DNA of 64,000 bases from positions 62,001 to 126,000 of the forward strand of contig JANMDQ010000015.1 of assembly GCA_031376385.1 (NCBI GenBank), read 5' to 3'. A model generated the notes under the pieces. The model searched no databases. It saw only the letters and a list, made by a program, of their open reading frames with translations, and was not told the origin of the DNA. Positions 53,038-61,302 of the stretch are shown one piece after another; the first letter of the stretch is position 1; each line of letters starts with the position of its first letter. The DNA is from Aquisediminimonas sp031376385. Its GTDB lineage: Bacteria > Pseudomonadota > Alphaproteobacteria > Sphingomonadales > Sphingomonadaceae. A program made the translations under genes and the position numbers.

Positions 53038-53949
53038 GTGGCCAGTTTGGGAATCAGTGCAGCAGACCGTGAAATGATCGAGACGTTCAAACAGGACGTC
53101 ATCGAACCCTCCATGACGCAAATTGTCATCCTCGATTTTTGGGCGGAATGGTGTGGGCCTTGCAAGGCCCTGACGCCTATCCTTGAAAAGGTGGCGGCCG
53201 ATTATGCCGACCAAGGTGTGATGCTCGCCAAGATCAATGTCGATGAGCAGAAAGCCTTGGCCTCCCAGTTCCGCGTGCAGTCGATCCCGACTGTTTATGC
53301 AATATTTCAGGGCCAGATCGTGGCGGACCTGACGCAGTTCCGCACTGAGGCCCAGATTGCCCGTGCGCTTGACCAAATGTTGAAGCAATTCCCGGTGAAG
53401 GGCGAAGCTCAGGCGCTAGAGGCTGAAATTGAGCCGCTGATCGCGATGGGCGAAGAAGTGTTGGCGAGCGGCGATGCAGCCAGCGCTGTCACTGCCTTTG
53501 GGCAACTTGTTGATATGGCGCCAGAGCATCCAGGCGCTGTATCCGGCCTAATCCGCGCACTTCTGGCCGCAGGGCAAATGGAACAGGCGGATGCGCTTGC
53601 GGCGTCGCTGCCAGAGGCTTTGGCCAAAGATTCTGTAATGGCGCAGGCGATGTCGGCCCTTGCACTTGCCAAGGATGTGAAGCCTGTTGAGGATCTATCC
53701 GGGTTAATGGCTCAGGTGGAGGCGGCTCCGGATGATCATGCGCTTCGTTTTGAACTGGCTGGGGGCTTAATGGCCAATGGAGACCGGGACGGCGCGGCGG
53801 ATGCTTTGCTTCACATTATCGCCACGGATAAAGAATGGAATGACGGGGCAGCACGCGCCCAATTGCTTAAGCTATTTGAAGCGATTGGCCTTGAGGATCC
53901 ATGGGTCGCAGCCACGCGACGGCGCCTTTCGGCGGTGTTGTTCGGATGA
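53038..53949 (+). CDS. ybbN: Thioredoxin-domain co-chaperone YbbN (CnoX)-like
   Basis: A 303-residue protein with an N-terminal thioredoxin domain (about 8-110; active site C39-G-P-C42 in WAEWCGPCK) and C-terminal TPR-like helices (from about 125). CnoX/YbbN combines redox protection and holdase functions; the active-site CGPC here, unlike E. coli SQHC, suggests real thioredoxin activity. GTG start is chosen because AGGAGGG is five bases upstream. Overlaps the LonN gene by four bases. Confidence 0.88.
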   Translation: MASLGISAADREMIETFKQDVIEPSMTQIVILDFWAEWCGPCKALTPILEKVAADYADQGVMLAKINVDEQKALASQFRVQSIPTVYAIFQGQIVADLTQFRTEAQIARALDQMLKQFPVKGEAQALEAEIEPLIAMGEEVLASGDAASAVTAFGQLVDMAPEHPGAVSGLIRALLAAGQMEQADALAASLPEALAKDSVMAQAMSALALAKDVKPVEDLSGLMAQVEAAPDDHALRFELAGGLMANGDRDGAADALLHIIATDKEWNDGAARAQLLKLFEAIGLEDPWVAATRRRLSAVLFG

Positions 53950-54578
53950 CAACACGCACTATCACCCGCATGTCCATTTTTCCGCTTTCAGGTGCACTGC
54001 TTTTTCCTGGCTTGCGGTTGCCGCTTCATATATTTGAGCCGCGCTACCGGGCACTGGTGTCTGATGCGATGGCGCGGGATCGGAAGATTGCGATCCTCCA
54101 ACCCCAGCCGGGAACAGGCTCTGATGACACGCCGCCCACTCTTTTCCAGATTGGCTGTGTTGGTAAAATCGATCAAGTCGAAGCGCTCGACGATGGGCGG
54201 TATAACCTCATCTTGGAAGGCATGTCGAGGTTTCGCATGATTCGTGAACTGGATGTGACCACGCCGTTCCGCCAGATTGAGGCGGAATTGATTGAGGATG
54301 AAACAGCCCCCATCCTCGCCTCTGTGATGCGTGCGGCGCTGGAACAGGAATCTCGCCGCTATGCCGATGCGCAAGGCTATGCCGTCGATTGGAATTCCGT
54401 GTCGCAGCTTGATGATGAAGCGCTGGTCGATGGCATTGCCCAAATTGTGCCGTTTGACAGTGCGTCCAAACAAGCATTGATTGAGGCCAATAGCCTGTCT
54501 GATCGTGCCGATCTGCTGATCCAGCTGATGCAGTTTTTTGGACGTTATGACGGGGATGACCGCGTGACGCTCCAGTGA
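53946..54578 (+). CDS. LON peptidase substrate-binding domain protein
   Basis: A 210-residue protein made of a lone Lon N-terminal domain (MSIFPLSGALLFPGLRLPLH, then HIFEPRYRALVSDAM and FQIGCVGKIDQVEALDDGRY), without protease or ATPase domains. Its function is unknown, though it is widely conserved next to YbbN and Trm112. Start overlaps the ybbN stop by four bases and its own stop overlaps the Trm112 start by four. Confidence 0.9.
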   Translation: MTTRTITRMSIFPLSGALLFPGLRLPLHIFEPRYRALVSDAMARDRKIAILQPQPGTGSDDTPPTLFQIGCVGKIDQVEALDDGRYNLILEGMSRFRMIRELDVTTPFRQIEAELIEDETAPILASVMRAALEQESRRYADAQGYAVDWNSVSQLDDEALVDGIAQIVPFDSASKQALIEANSLSDRADLLIQLMQFFGRYDGDDRVTLQ

Positions 54579-54751
54579 CGGACGCCGAATTGTTGGCAAT
54601 GTTGGTCTGCCCGCTCACTCGGACAGGCCTTATCTATGACGATGTTGCGCAGGAATTGATATCAGAGGCGGCGGGCGTGGCCTTCCCCTTGAAAAACGGG
54701 GTGCCAGTAATGCTGATTGAGGAAGCGCGGGTTCTCGAACGTCTCGGATGA
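54575..54751 (+). CDS. Trm112 family protein (YcaR-like)
   Basis: A short gene of 58 residues: TDAELLAMLVCPLTRTGLIY, then ELISEAAGVAFPLKNGVPVM. LLxxLVCP, the conserved LISxxAGxAFP and the NGVPVML ending identify a Trm112/YcaR protein, a small activator or zinc-binding-like protein. Only one cysteine is present, so metal binding is doubtful. GTG start in a four-base overlap with LonN. Confidence 0.88.
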   Translation: MTDAELLAMLVCPLTRTGLIYDDVAQELISEAAGVAFPLKNGVPVMLIEEARVLERLG

Positions 54752-54855
54752 GGTGTCAGGGAGCAGGCGCTGGTTCCAGCTCACCCTGAAGATTTCACTG
54801 GCTAGTTATATCAACTGTTCAAGCGTTGGGGGAGGCCGCAGCCACATCTCCATTT

Positions 54856-54900
54856 CTCAACATTTTAGTTAGTTGAGCGAGTCGTAACGTCATCTATGCT
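54856..54900 (+). promoter_or_regulatory. Putative promoter with operator-like dyad of the TonB receptor gene
   Basis: A -35-like TTGAGC (54873-54878), 16-base spacer and a -10-like TATGCT (54895-54900) lie about 85 bases upstream of the receptor start. A dyad CTCAAC (54856-54861) and GTTGAG (54872-54877), ten bases apart, overlaps the -35 and is a candidate repressor site. Confidence 0.35.
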
Positions 54901-54983
54901 CTGCCCACAGATATGATGGAACACCATCGACAACGGAGATGCATTTCAGCGCGACCATGCTGATGCAGTCAGGGAGGGGAATT

Positions 54984-57449
54984 ATGACTCAGTTTCTACC
55001 TTTTAGTGATTTTGCGCCGGCCCGAAAAGCAGGTCGCTCAGTGCTATTATGTTCAGTAGCGTGCATGGCCCTAGGCGGGATTGGGACACCTGCCTTTGCT
55101 CAGGAGGCAGCTGAAGACGCGGATCGCGACGTTATTACCGTTACGGCCCGCAAGCTGAATGAAACCCTTCAAGAAGTGCCGGTTGCTGTGACTGTAATTG
55201 GCGGCGAAGCGCTTAAGAATTTTCAAGTTAATGAAATCGCAGACGTGGTGACGCGCGTTCCGGCCCTGAACGTACAAGTTGGCGGTTCCGGAGCTGGCGG
55301 ACAGATTACCTTGCGCGGTGTTGGATCTACGAATATTTCTGCAGCGTTTGACTCAGCTGTTGCGTTTAATTTTGATGGCGTGTCGTTAAGTACACAGCGT
55401 CTCGTGCAGGCCGCATTTTTTGATGTCGAGCAAATCGAAGTGCTCAAAGGACCACAATCCCTGTTCTTCGGCAAAAGTGCATCGGCTGGCGTGTTTTCGG
55501 TTAAGTCGGCGAACCCGACCAAGACTTGGGAAGCTGGTGGATCGGCCTCCTATGAGTTCGAAGAAGAAGGCTACACCGTTGGCGGCTATGTCTCTGGTCC
55601 GCTGACCGACTCAATCGGCATCCGCTTCGCTGGCCAATATCAAGACATCAATAAATTTGTCGAACTAGACGCGGGTGTTCCGTCGATTTTTGCAACATCT
55701 GGCAAGGGAACGCGCAACACGATCGCACGCCTGACTCTGCAATTTGACGATCCGGCAGATAGGTTTACGGCCAATCTGAAACTGAACTATAATCACAATG
55801 ATAGTGATACATTGCTTGGGCATTCCGACGTAGATTGTGGTCCGAATGGAATAGCGGATGTCGTCTCACTGCTTGGTGGCGGCATTCAATATCCGTCAAG
55901 CGCCACATGTAACATCAAAGACAAATTCTATCCAACTGGCGATAGCCATTCGTCGCTTCTGGTGCCTTTGGCGGGCACCACTGGAGCAGGTCGCTTCAAG
56001 GGCCAGTCATACAACGAAACGAAGACGTTCTTCGCGCGTCTGGCGATGGACCTAAAGTTGACCGACACACTCACTCTGTCGTCGATTTCCGGTTATGTGG
56101 ATTTGAAGAATGAGCATCTGGACAATTTTGATTATGTCGGGAAACGCATCGTCGCTGGGGTGATCCTACCAGCGGGGCTGCCAGCGCCATTCTCCGACTC
56201 GCTTGAGCAGTTCACTCAGGAATTTCGCCTGGCGAGTGACTTTAGCGGCCCATTTAATTTCCAGATTGGATCGTTCTGGGAAAATCGGAATATCCCGTTG
56301 TCCACGTCGCAGAATGCCCTTGCCATCGCATTGGTAGCAGGCCCGTCTGTTGGAACTGGTTCAACCTTTGACTGGTATGCTGAGCGCAATACCAAGGCTA
56401 AAGCATTATCATTTTTTGCCAGCGGCTCGTTTGACATCACTGAGCAACTGGAACTTTCTGGTGGTGTCCGTTGGAGCGACGAGGAAAAGCGCACAACAGT
56501 CGCTTTCCCTTATGTCCACTCCGCCCTCGGTGCGACAGTTTTCTCGATCCGATCAGGCTTCTTTGCGGGCCCGGTCATATTCAAAGACAGTAACTGGTCG
56601 CCGGAAGCTACACTCAAATATAAGATTTCAGATAACATCAATATCTACGCGGCCTACAAAACAGGGTTCAAATCGGGCGGTGTTGACAATAGTGCCCTTC
56701 CAACGGGTAGCCTTGGTGGTCTCAATAGTGCCGACCCAATCGTGCGCAAGGCGACGGCCGATGGATTGATTTTCGACTCTGAAACATCCAAAGGTTTTGA
56801 AGTCGGCTTCAAGTCGCAGTTTGCGGATCGTAGCATTACCATCAATGCCGTTGCGTATCGTTACAAGTTCAAAGATTTGCAGGTCCAGAACTTCGATCCA
56901 ATTGCCATTCAGTTCGCAACAACTAATGCCAGCCAATTGACGAACCAAGGCGTCGAAGTTGACCTGTCTTGGCGCACTCCGCTCAACGGTTTGGTCTTTT
57001 CGGGTGCATTGGGTTACACAGACACAAAATATACCGACACATTCTTGACCGGCGCTGTCGTTGGCGGTGTTCCTGTCGATCTTAACGGTCGTGTGGCTGC
57101 CCGCGCACCAAAATGGAGTGGCAGCCTCGGCTTTGACTATAGCACGCAGATAGGCAGTTCGATAAAGTTTGGGCTTGGCGGAAATATGTATTTCAGCAGT
57201 TCCTACTTTGCTGGTTCCCGGACCTTCGCCGATTTTGTTCAGCCAAGTTATCAAAGCTTTGATGCGCGCGCATCCATCGGTCATCCCGATGGTAAATGGA
57301 AATTGTCGCTCGTTGGCGTCAACCTAGCCGATAAAATCTGGGTGAATACCTCGGGCGGTCGGCCATTCCTGCCTGCCACTGGTGATGATCTCGTCGTAAC
57401 CCAGAACCGTGGCCGCCAGCTCTTTGTGGAGGCATCTTTCAAGTTCTGA
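54984..57449 (+). CDS. TonB-dependent outer-membrane receptor
   Basis: A receptor of 821 residues. Signal peptide (SVLLCSVACMALGGIGTPAFA, cleavage near residue 39) leads to an N-terminal TonB-box-like VITVTA. The plug domain includes LNVQVGGSGAGGQITLRGVG and QIEVLKGPQSLFFGKSASAG. The 22-strand barrel ends with EASFKF. Sphingomonads use many such receptors for aromatic, steroid or sugar-like substrates, and the neighbours (MFS, CurA-like, NmrA-like) suggest an organic compound rather than iron. AGGGAGG is upstream of the start at 54984. A strong terminator follows the stop. Confidence 0.93.
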   Translation: MTQFLPFSDFAPARKAGRSVLLCSVACMALGGIGTPAFAQEAAEDADRDVITVTARKLNETLQEVPVAVTVIGGEALKNFQVNEIADVVTRVPALNVQVGGSGAGGQITLRGVGSTNISAAFDSAVAFNFDGVSLSTQRLVQAAFFDVEQIEVLKGPQSLFFGKSASAGVFSVKSANPTKTWEAGGSASYEFEEEGYTVGGYVSGPLTDSIGIRFAGQYQDINKFVELDAGVPSIFATSGKGTRNTIARLTLQFDDPADRFTANLKLNYNHNDSDTLLGHSDVDCGPNGIADVVSLLGGGIQYPSSATCNIKDKFYPTGDSHSSLLVPLAGTTGAGRFKGQSYNETKTFFARLAMDLKLTDTLTLSSISGYVDLKNEHLDNFDYVGKRIVAGVILPAGLPAPFSDSLEQFTQEFRLASDFSGPFNFQIGSFWENRNIPLSTSQNALAIALVAGPSVGTGSTFDWYAERNTKAKALSFFASGSFDITEQLELSGGVRWSDEEKRTTVAFPYVHSALGATVFSIRSGFFAGPVIFKDSNWSPEATLKYKISDNINIYAAYKTGFKSGGVDNSALPTGSLGGLNSADPIVRKATADGLIFDSETSKGFEVGFKSQFADRSITINAVAYRYKFKDLQVQNFDPIAIQFATTNASQLTNQGVEVDLSWRTPLNGLVFSGALGYTDTKYTDTFLTGAVVGGVPVDLNGRVAARAPKWSGSLGFDYSTQIGSSIKFGLGGNMYFSSSYFAGSRTFADFVQPSYQSFDARASIGHPDGKWKLSLVGVNLADKIWVNTSGGRPFLPATGDDLVVTQNRGRQLFVEASFKF

Positions 57450-57475
57450 TCCGCAACTCTCCCGTAGATTATACT

Positions 57476-57511
57476 AGGCCGGGGCAGCACCAGTTGCTTC
57501 GGCCTTTTTTT
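57476..57511 (+). terminator. Rho-independent terminator after the TonB receptor
   Basis: An 11-base stem AGGCCGGGGCA / TGCTTCGGCCT (two G-T pairs) with loop GCACCAGT is followed by seven Ts. It lies 26 bases after the receptor stop. Confidence 0.9.
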
Positions 57512-57690
57512 GGTATCGCTCTGGGTGCGGTGACAGAGATATCGGGTGAGACGCAGACAGAGGAGTTGATAGACGCGCTGATCAAATGGGATGAAGACAG
57601 CATGATGTCCGATGCAGCGGAGCGCGACTTCTGTTCAACCGGCGTTGCCGAACGTTTAGAATCCTCGAGCGCAGTGCACAATATGGGCCA

Positions 57691-57867
57691 ATGTTTGTGA
57701 AGTATAGATCGGTGCGCTCGGATAATTTGGGTTTGTCACAGGGGGAGCTTTGCCGCGAGCTGCGAAGGGGCAGTTTCGATGAACCTTTACTCACGCATTT
57801 GCGGCTCGACCACTTGGGGCGGCTACCCATTGATCAGCCCAAATATGTTGGCGTCGGGCAGGCCTGA
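57691..57867 (+). pseudogene. Possible 3' remnant of a DUF6285-type gene
   Basis: The 375-base stretch after the terminator has no confident gene. One frame, 57691-57867, gives 58 residues: SQGELCRELRRGSFDEPLLT, then HLRLDHLGRLPIDQPKY. This resembles the end of DUF6285 proteins (a C-x3-R-x-G element and L-x-IDxPxY), which often accompany ACAD/APH genes. The upstream part shows no matching sequence, so it may be a decayed fragment. The recognition is from memory. Confidence 0.35.
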
Positions 57868-57886
57868 GCAAAATGGACAGATAATC

Positions 57887-59212
57887 ATGAATAATGAAGC
57901 ATCCAACAGTGATTACTCGAAGCGATATCAATGGTATGTCATCATAACGTTGATGATCGGATATCTGTTCGCGTTTCTCGACCGCACCATGATCGGTCTA
58001 ATGGTCGCGCCCATTCAGGCTGATTTGCAGATTAGTGACACAAAAATGAGCCTGCTGATGGGGTTGGCCTTCACCATACTTTACTCCATCGCCGGGGTGC
58101 CGATGGGTTTTTTTGCGGATCGTTGGAGCCGTGTTCGCTTGATCAGGTATGGCGCGGTGATCTGGTGCATCATGACTGCGGCTTGCGGTCTTTCAGCAAG
58201 CTATGTTCAGCTATTCTTTGCGCGGGTTTTTGTAGGGCTAGGCGAAGCAACATTGATGCCGTCAGCAAACTCTTTGATCAGCGACTATTTCAAACCGCAT
58301 GATCGGGCGACGGCACTCAGCATATTCAACTTGGGCATCGCAGGCGGCGCTGGATTGTCGCTGATGCTGGGTGGATGGCTGATTGCTACGTTGTCTGCAT
58401 CAGGCGGTATCAATTGGGGCCTGCCGATCATTGACAACCTCGCCCCGTGGCAGATTGTTTTTGTTTTCCTCGGCGTAAGCGGTTTGGTTTTTGTTATGAT
58501 GATGTCGGGGGTCAAGGAACCGGTCAGAACGGGCCGCGTCACCACCGACGCCCAGTGGACGATCAAGCAAACGCTTGCCTATTTCAGCCAGAATGTGAAA
58601 TTTTATGCCGCGATCTGTATGACGATGACGATGCTGTCGATCGTCACATTCGCCGCATTGGCCTGGATGCCAAGCTTCTTTATCAGAGTCTATAGCTGGT
58701 CGCCCGCCAAGGCTGGTTTCTATTTTGGCGCGGCGTCGCTGACCGCCAGTGTCATTGGGATGATCTTCGCCGGTTGGTGGATAGACCGCAGGCGTTCAAA
58801 CGGCGAACCGGATGCAGCTTGGAAAGCGCTTATTTTTGGCCTGGTCATTTTTGTCCCCTGCTATGTCATCGCTCCGCTTTTGCCATCACCAAGGATGACC
58901 ATATCTATACTCACGATAGGCGTTTTCGGCGCCAGCGTAGCAACAATCGCGTCACCTACGATATTGATGACCGGCACGCCCAATGAAGCGCGTGGAACTT
59001 CAGTCGCGCTCATTTATCTTATCATCAATCTTTTGGGGTCAGGTTTTGGCCCCACCGTGGTCGCCGTGTTGAACGACTATGTTTTCCAAGACCAAAAGGC
59101 GGTTGGCTGGTCGATCTCGATCGCTTCTCTAATTGGCTATGTTGGCGCTGTTGCAGCAGCGTGGTTCGGCCTGCCGCACTACCAGCAGAGGCTTAGAGCC
59201 ATGGCGGAATGA
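57887..59212 (+). CDS. MFS transporter, spinster/ACS-like
   Basis: A 441-residue inner-membrane carrier with twelve predicted segments. The motif between helices 2 and 3 is GFFADRWSRVRLI and helix 1 ends with FLDRTMIGLMVAPIQADL, typical of the spinster-like MFS common in sphingomonad catabolic clusters. The central loop VKEPVRTGRV separates two halves. The start at 57887 is the first ATG near the hydrophobic N-terminus; the ribosome site is weak. Confidence 0.88.
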   Translation: MNNEASNSDYSKRYQWYVIITLMIGYLFAFLDRTMIGLMVAPIQADLQISDTKMSLLMGLAFTILYSIAGVPMGFFADRWSRVRLIRYGAVIWCIMTAACGLSASYVQLFFARVFVGLGEATLMPSANSLISDYFKPHDRATALSIFNLGIAGGAGLSLMLGGWLIATLSASGGINWGLPIIDNLAPWQIVFVFLGVSGLVFVMMMSGVKEPVRTGRVTTDAQWTIKQTLAYFSQNVKFYAAICMTMTMLSIVTFAALAWMPSFFIRVYSWSPAKAGFYFGAASLTASVIGMIFAGWWIDRRRSNGEPDAAWKALIFGLVIFVPCYVIAPLLPSPRMTISILTIGVFGASVATIASPTILMTGTPNEARGTSVALIYLIINLLGSGFGPTVVAVLNDYVFQDQKAVGWSISIASLIGYVGAVAAAWFGLPHYQQRLRAMAE

Positions 59213-59253
59213 AGAGCCCACCCCGTTACCGCTAGTCAAAAAGCTAATGGCGA

Positions 59254-60318
59254 TTGCAGGCAGCGGCCTTTACTCCTCGGTACCACGATAATGTATTTGG
59301 GAGACGGATCATCGCTATCCAAAATCGCAGAGTTTTTATCAAACAACGCCGCGACGGCATGCCAATTAGAGATGATTTTGGCTTAGAAACGGTCAATATT
59401 GATGACGTTCCTGCGGGTTATGTGGTGGTCAAGGTGGACACGTTGTCGATGGACGCATGGATCCGCACCACGATGAACCAAGCTGGTATGCATGAGATGG
59501 CCGATTTAGGCGCAACGATATCGGCGCTCGGCGTGGGAGAGGTTGTTGAGAGCAACAGCGATTTTTTAGCGGTCGGAGATAAAGTTTATGGCATGCTCTC
59601 TGCCCAGACGCATGCGTTCTTGCCAGATGCTGCGCTTAAGAAAATTGATCTGGAAGATGGCATTGAGCTTCGCGATCATGTGGGGCCGCTTGGCCAGACA
59701 ACTGGCCTGACCGCATGGGTTGGCCTGATCGCGGTTGCCAGTGTTCAGGCAGGTGATGTTGTCCTCGTATCGGGTGCTGCCGGTGCCGTTGGATCGGTTG
59801 TTGTACAATTGGCTAAAGCGCGCGGTGCGGCGGTCATTGGCATCGCTGGTGGTCCAGAAAAATGCCGTTATCTGACAGAAACAATTGGCGCAGACGTTGC
59901 CATTGACTACAAAGGTGCAGATGTGGCCGCAGCGTTGGCAAAGGCGGCGCCAAATGGCATCAACGTGTTCTTCGACAATGTCGGCGGTGAACTGCTCGAC
60001 ATCGCGCTCGACAATTTAGCCCCCGCTGGCGCGCGCGTCGCAATCTGTGGTGCCATCTCGCAATATGCTGATCTGAACGATGTGCGCGGGCCCAAACTTT
60101 ATCTGCGACTGGCAGAGCGCAACGCGATGATGAAAGGCTTTGTAGTCAGCCATTATGCTGCTCAATATCCAACAGCGATCGAGGAGATTTCGGCGTTAAT
60201 GCGCGAAGGCAAAATGAATCTGCCTGAACATGTCGTGGACGGGATAGAGCATTTCGTGGACGCATTTTTCATGCTGTACGGCGGCGCTCACACCGGCAAT
60301 TTGCTCGTTCGACCATGA
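59254..60318 (+). CDS. NADP-dependent MDR oxidoreductase, CurA/leukotriene B4 dehydrogenase-like
   Basis: A zinc-free medium-chain reductase of the 2-alkenal / curcumin reductase family. Family segments: NRRVFIKQRRDGMPIRDDFG, VDTLSMDAWIRTTMN near the N-terminus, then GLTAWVGLI and VSGAAGAVGSVVVQLAK for NADPH, and FFDNVGGELLD. The start given is the TTG at 59254. The family normally begins at about the IAIQNRRV segment, where only ATC codons at 59308 and 59311 are available, with GGGAGA suitably upstream. The start is unresolved. It probably reduces an enone or similar double bond. Confidence 0.8.
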   Translation: MQAAAFTPRYHDNVFGRRIIAIQNRRVFIKQRRDGMPIRDDFGLETVNIDDVPAGYVVVKVDTLSMDAWIRTTMNQAGMHEMADLGATISALGVGEVVESNSDFLAVGDKVYGMLSAQTHAFLPDAALKKIDLEDGIELRDHVGPLGQTTGLTAWVGLIAVASVQAGDVVLVSGAAGAVGSVVVQLAKARGAAVIGIAGGPEKCRYLTETIGADVAIDYKGADVAAALAKAAPNGINVFFDNVGGELLDIALDNLAPAGARVAICGAISQYADLNDVRGPKLYLRLAERNAMMKGFVVSHYAAQYPTAIEEISALMREGKMNLPEHVVDGIEHFVDAFFMLYGGAHTGNLLVRP

Positions 60319-60351
60319 CAAAAGCATCACCGTAGAACCGGGAGAGAGAAA

Positions 60352-61284
60352 ATGGCATTGGTATCCGTAATTGGCGCGGCAGGTCGGCAAGGTTTGGCGC
60401 AGATGCGGCAACTGTCGTCTGCTGGCTATAAAGTGCGCGCGCTTTCCCGTTCTGCAAATCCTGATTTTGGTGGTGCCAATACCGTTGATGAAGTGCGGCA
60501 CTTCGATCTTCACGATCAAGCGACCTTTGTGTCTGCCTTTGAAGGGTCGGACGCGATTTTCTACACAAAGCCGCTTTTGGAAATGGGTGCAGGGCCTGAT
60601 CTGGCGGCAAGGCTGGGCTCGGCAGCCGTCACTGCGGGCGCAACACGTTTTGTATGGAACACATCGGGTTGGATCCCTGACAAGCCGGGTGACCCAGGAG
60701 CTTACGGCGCATCGACCCCAGCCATCAACGCGCTATTTCGTTCGGGTGTGCCGGCGACGGTTTTTGGTTCCGTACTGTTCATGGATAATCTTCTGACCAA
60801 TTGGGCACGGCCCTTCATCGTGCATGAAGACCGCTATGTTTATGCGCATAATCCGTATTTGGAGGCCAACTGGATCAGCTTGGATGATGTCGGAAAATGC
60901 ATGGTTGCCGCCCTTCATCGCCCCGATCTGGAAGGTGCTTGGATGAACATCGGCGGGCCGGAAACGTTAAAACCAACCGACGTCGTTGCGGTGCTGTCGC
61001 GTGTTTTTGGTCGGGCGATCAATTATGATCCCTGCACCCCCGAAGAGTTTGGCGATTTGCTTGTCAATGCGCTTGGCGACTCTGTTGCGCTTGAAGCGCG
61101 TACCGCCTTCTCTCGTGGGATTGCTGCCTTTTATCATTATAATAATGACACGCCGTTGAAGCCTTTCAAAGTCAATGCAGGAGCGGTGCAAGAGCGCCTG
61201 CCAGAAGTAAAATTTGAAACGCTGGAGCAATGGGCTGCTCGGCAAGATTGGTCTGACGAAGCTCATCGACCGTCTGCTGGGTAG
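60352..61284 (+). CDS. NmrA-like NAD(P)-binding protein
   Basis: A 310-residue atypical short-chain dehydrogenase of the NmrA-like group. The N-terminal cofactor loop is GAAGRQG (8-14), VRALSR follows the second strand, and the C-terminal part is a winged region (WISLDDVGKCMVAALHRPD). The Y-x3-K active site is absent, so it may be a redox sensor or a specialised reductase. GGGAGAGAG precedes the ATG. Convergent with the 2-oxoacid dehydrogenase genes. Confidence 0.85.
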   Translation: MALVSVIGAAGRQGLAQMRQLSSAGYKVRALSRSANPDFGGANTVDEVRHFDLHDQATFVSAFEGSDAIFYTKPLLEMGAGPDLAARLGSAAVTAGATRFVWNTSGWIPDKPGDPGAYGASTPAINALFRSGVPATVFGSVLFMDNLLTNWARPFIVHEDRYVYAHNPYLEANWISLDDVGKCMVAALHRPDLEGAWMNIGGPETLKPTDVVAVLSRVFGRAINYDPCTPEEFGDLLVNALGDSVALEARTAFSRGIAAFYHYNNDTPLKPFKVNAGAVQERLPEVKFETLEQWAARQDWSDEAHRPSAG

Positions 61285-61302
61285 TGACTTGCTGATTGGG
61301 CG

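Noticed and set aside
57494..57700. Open frame of 68 codons after the TonB receptor
   Set aside because: It begins inside the terminator hairpin at a TTG and resembles no protein family.
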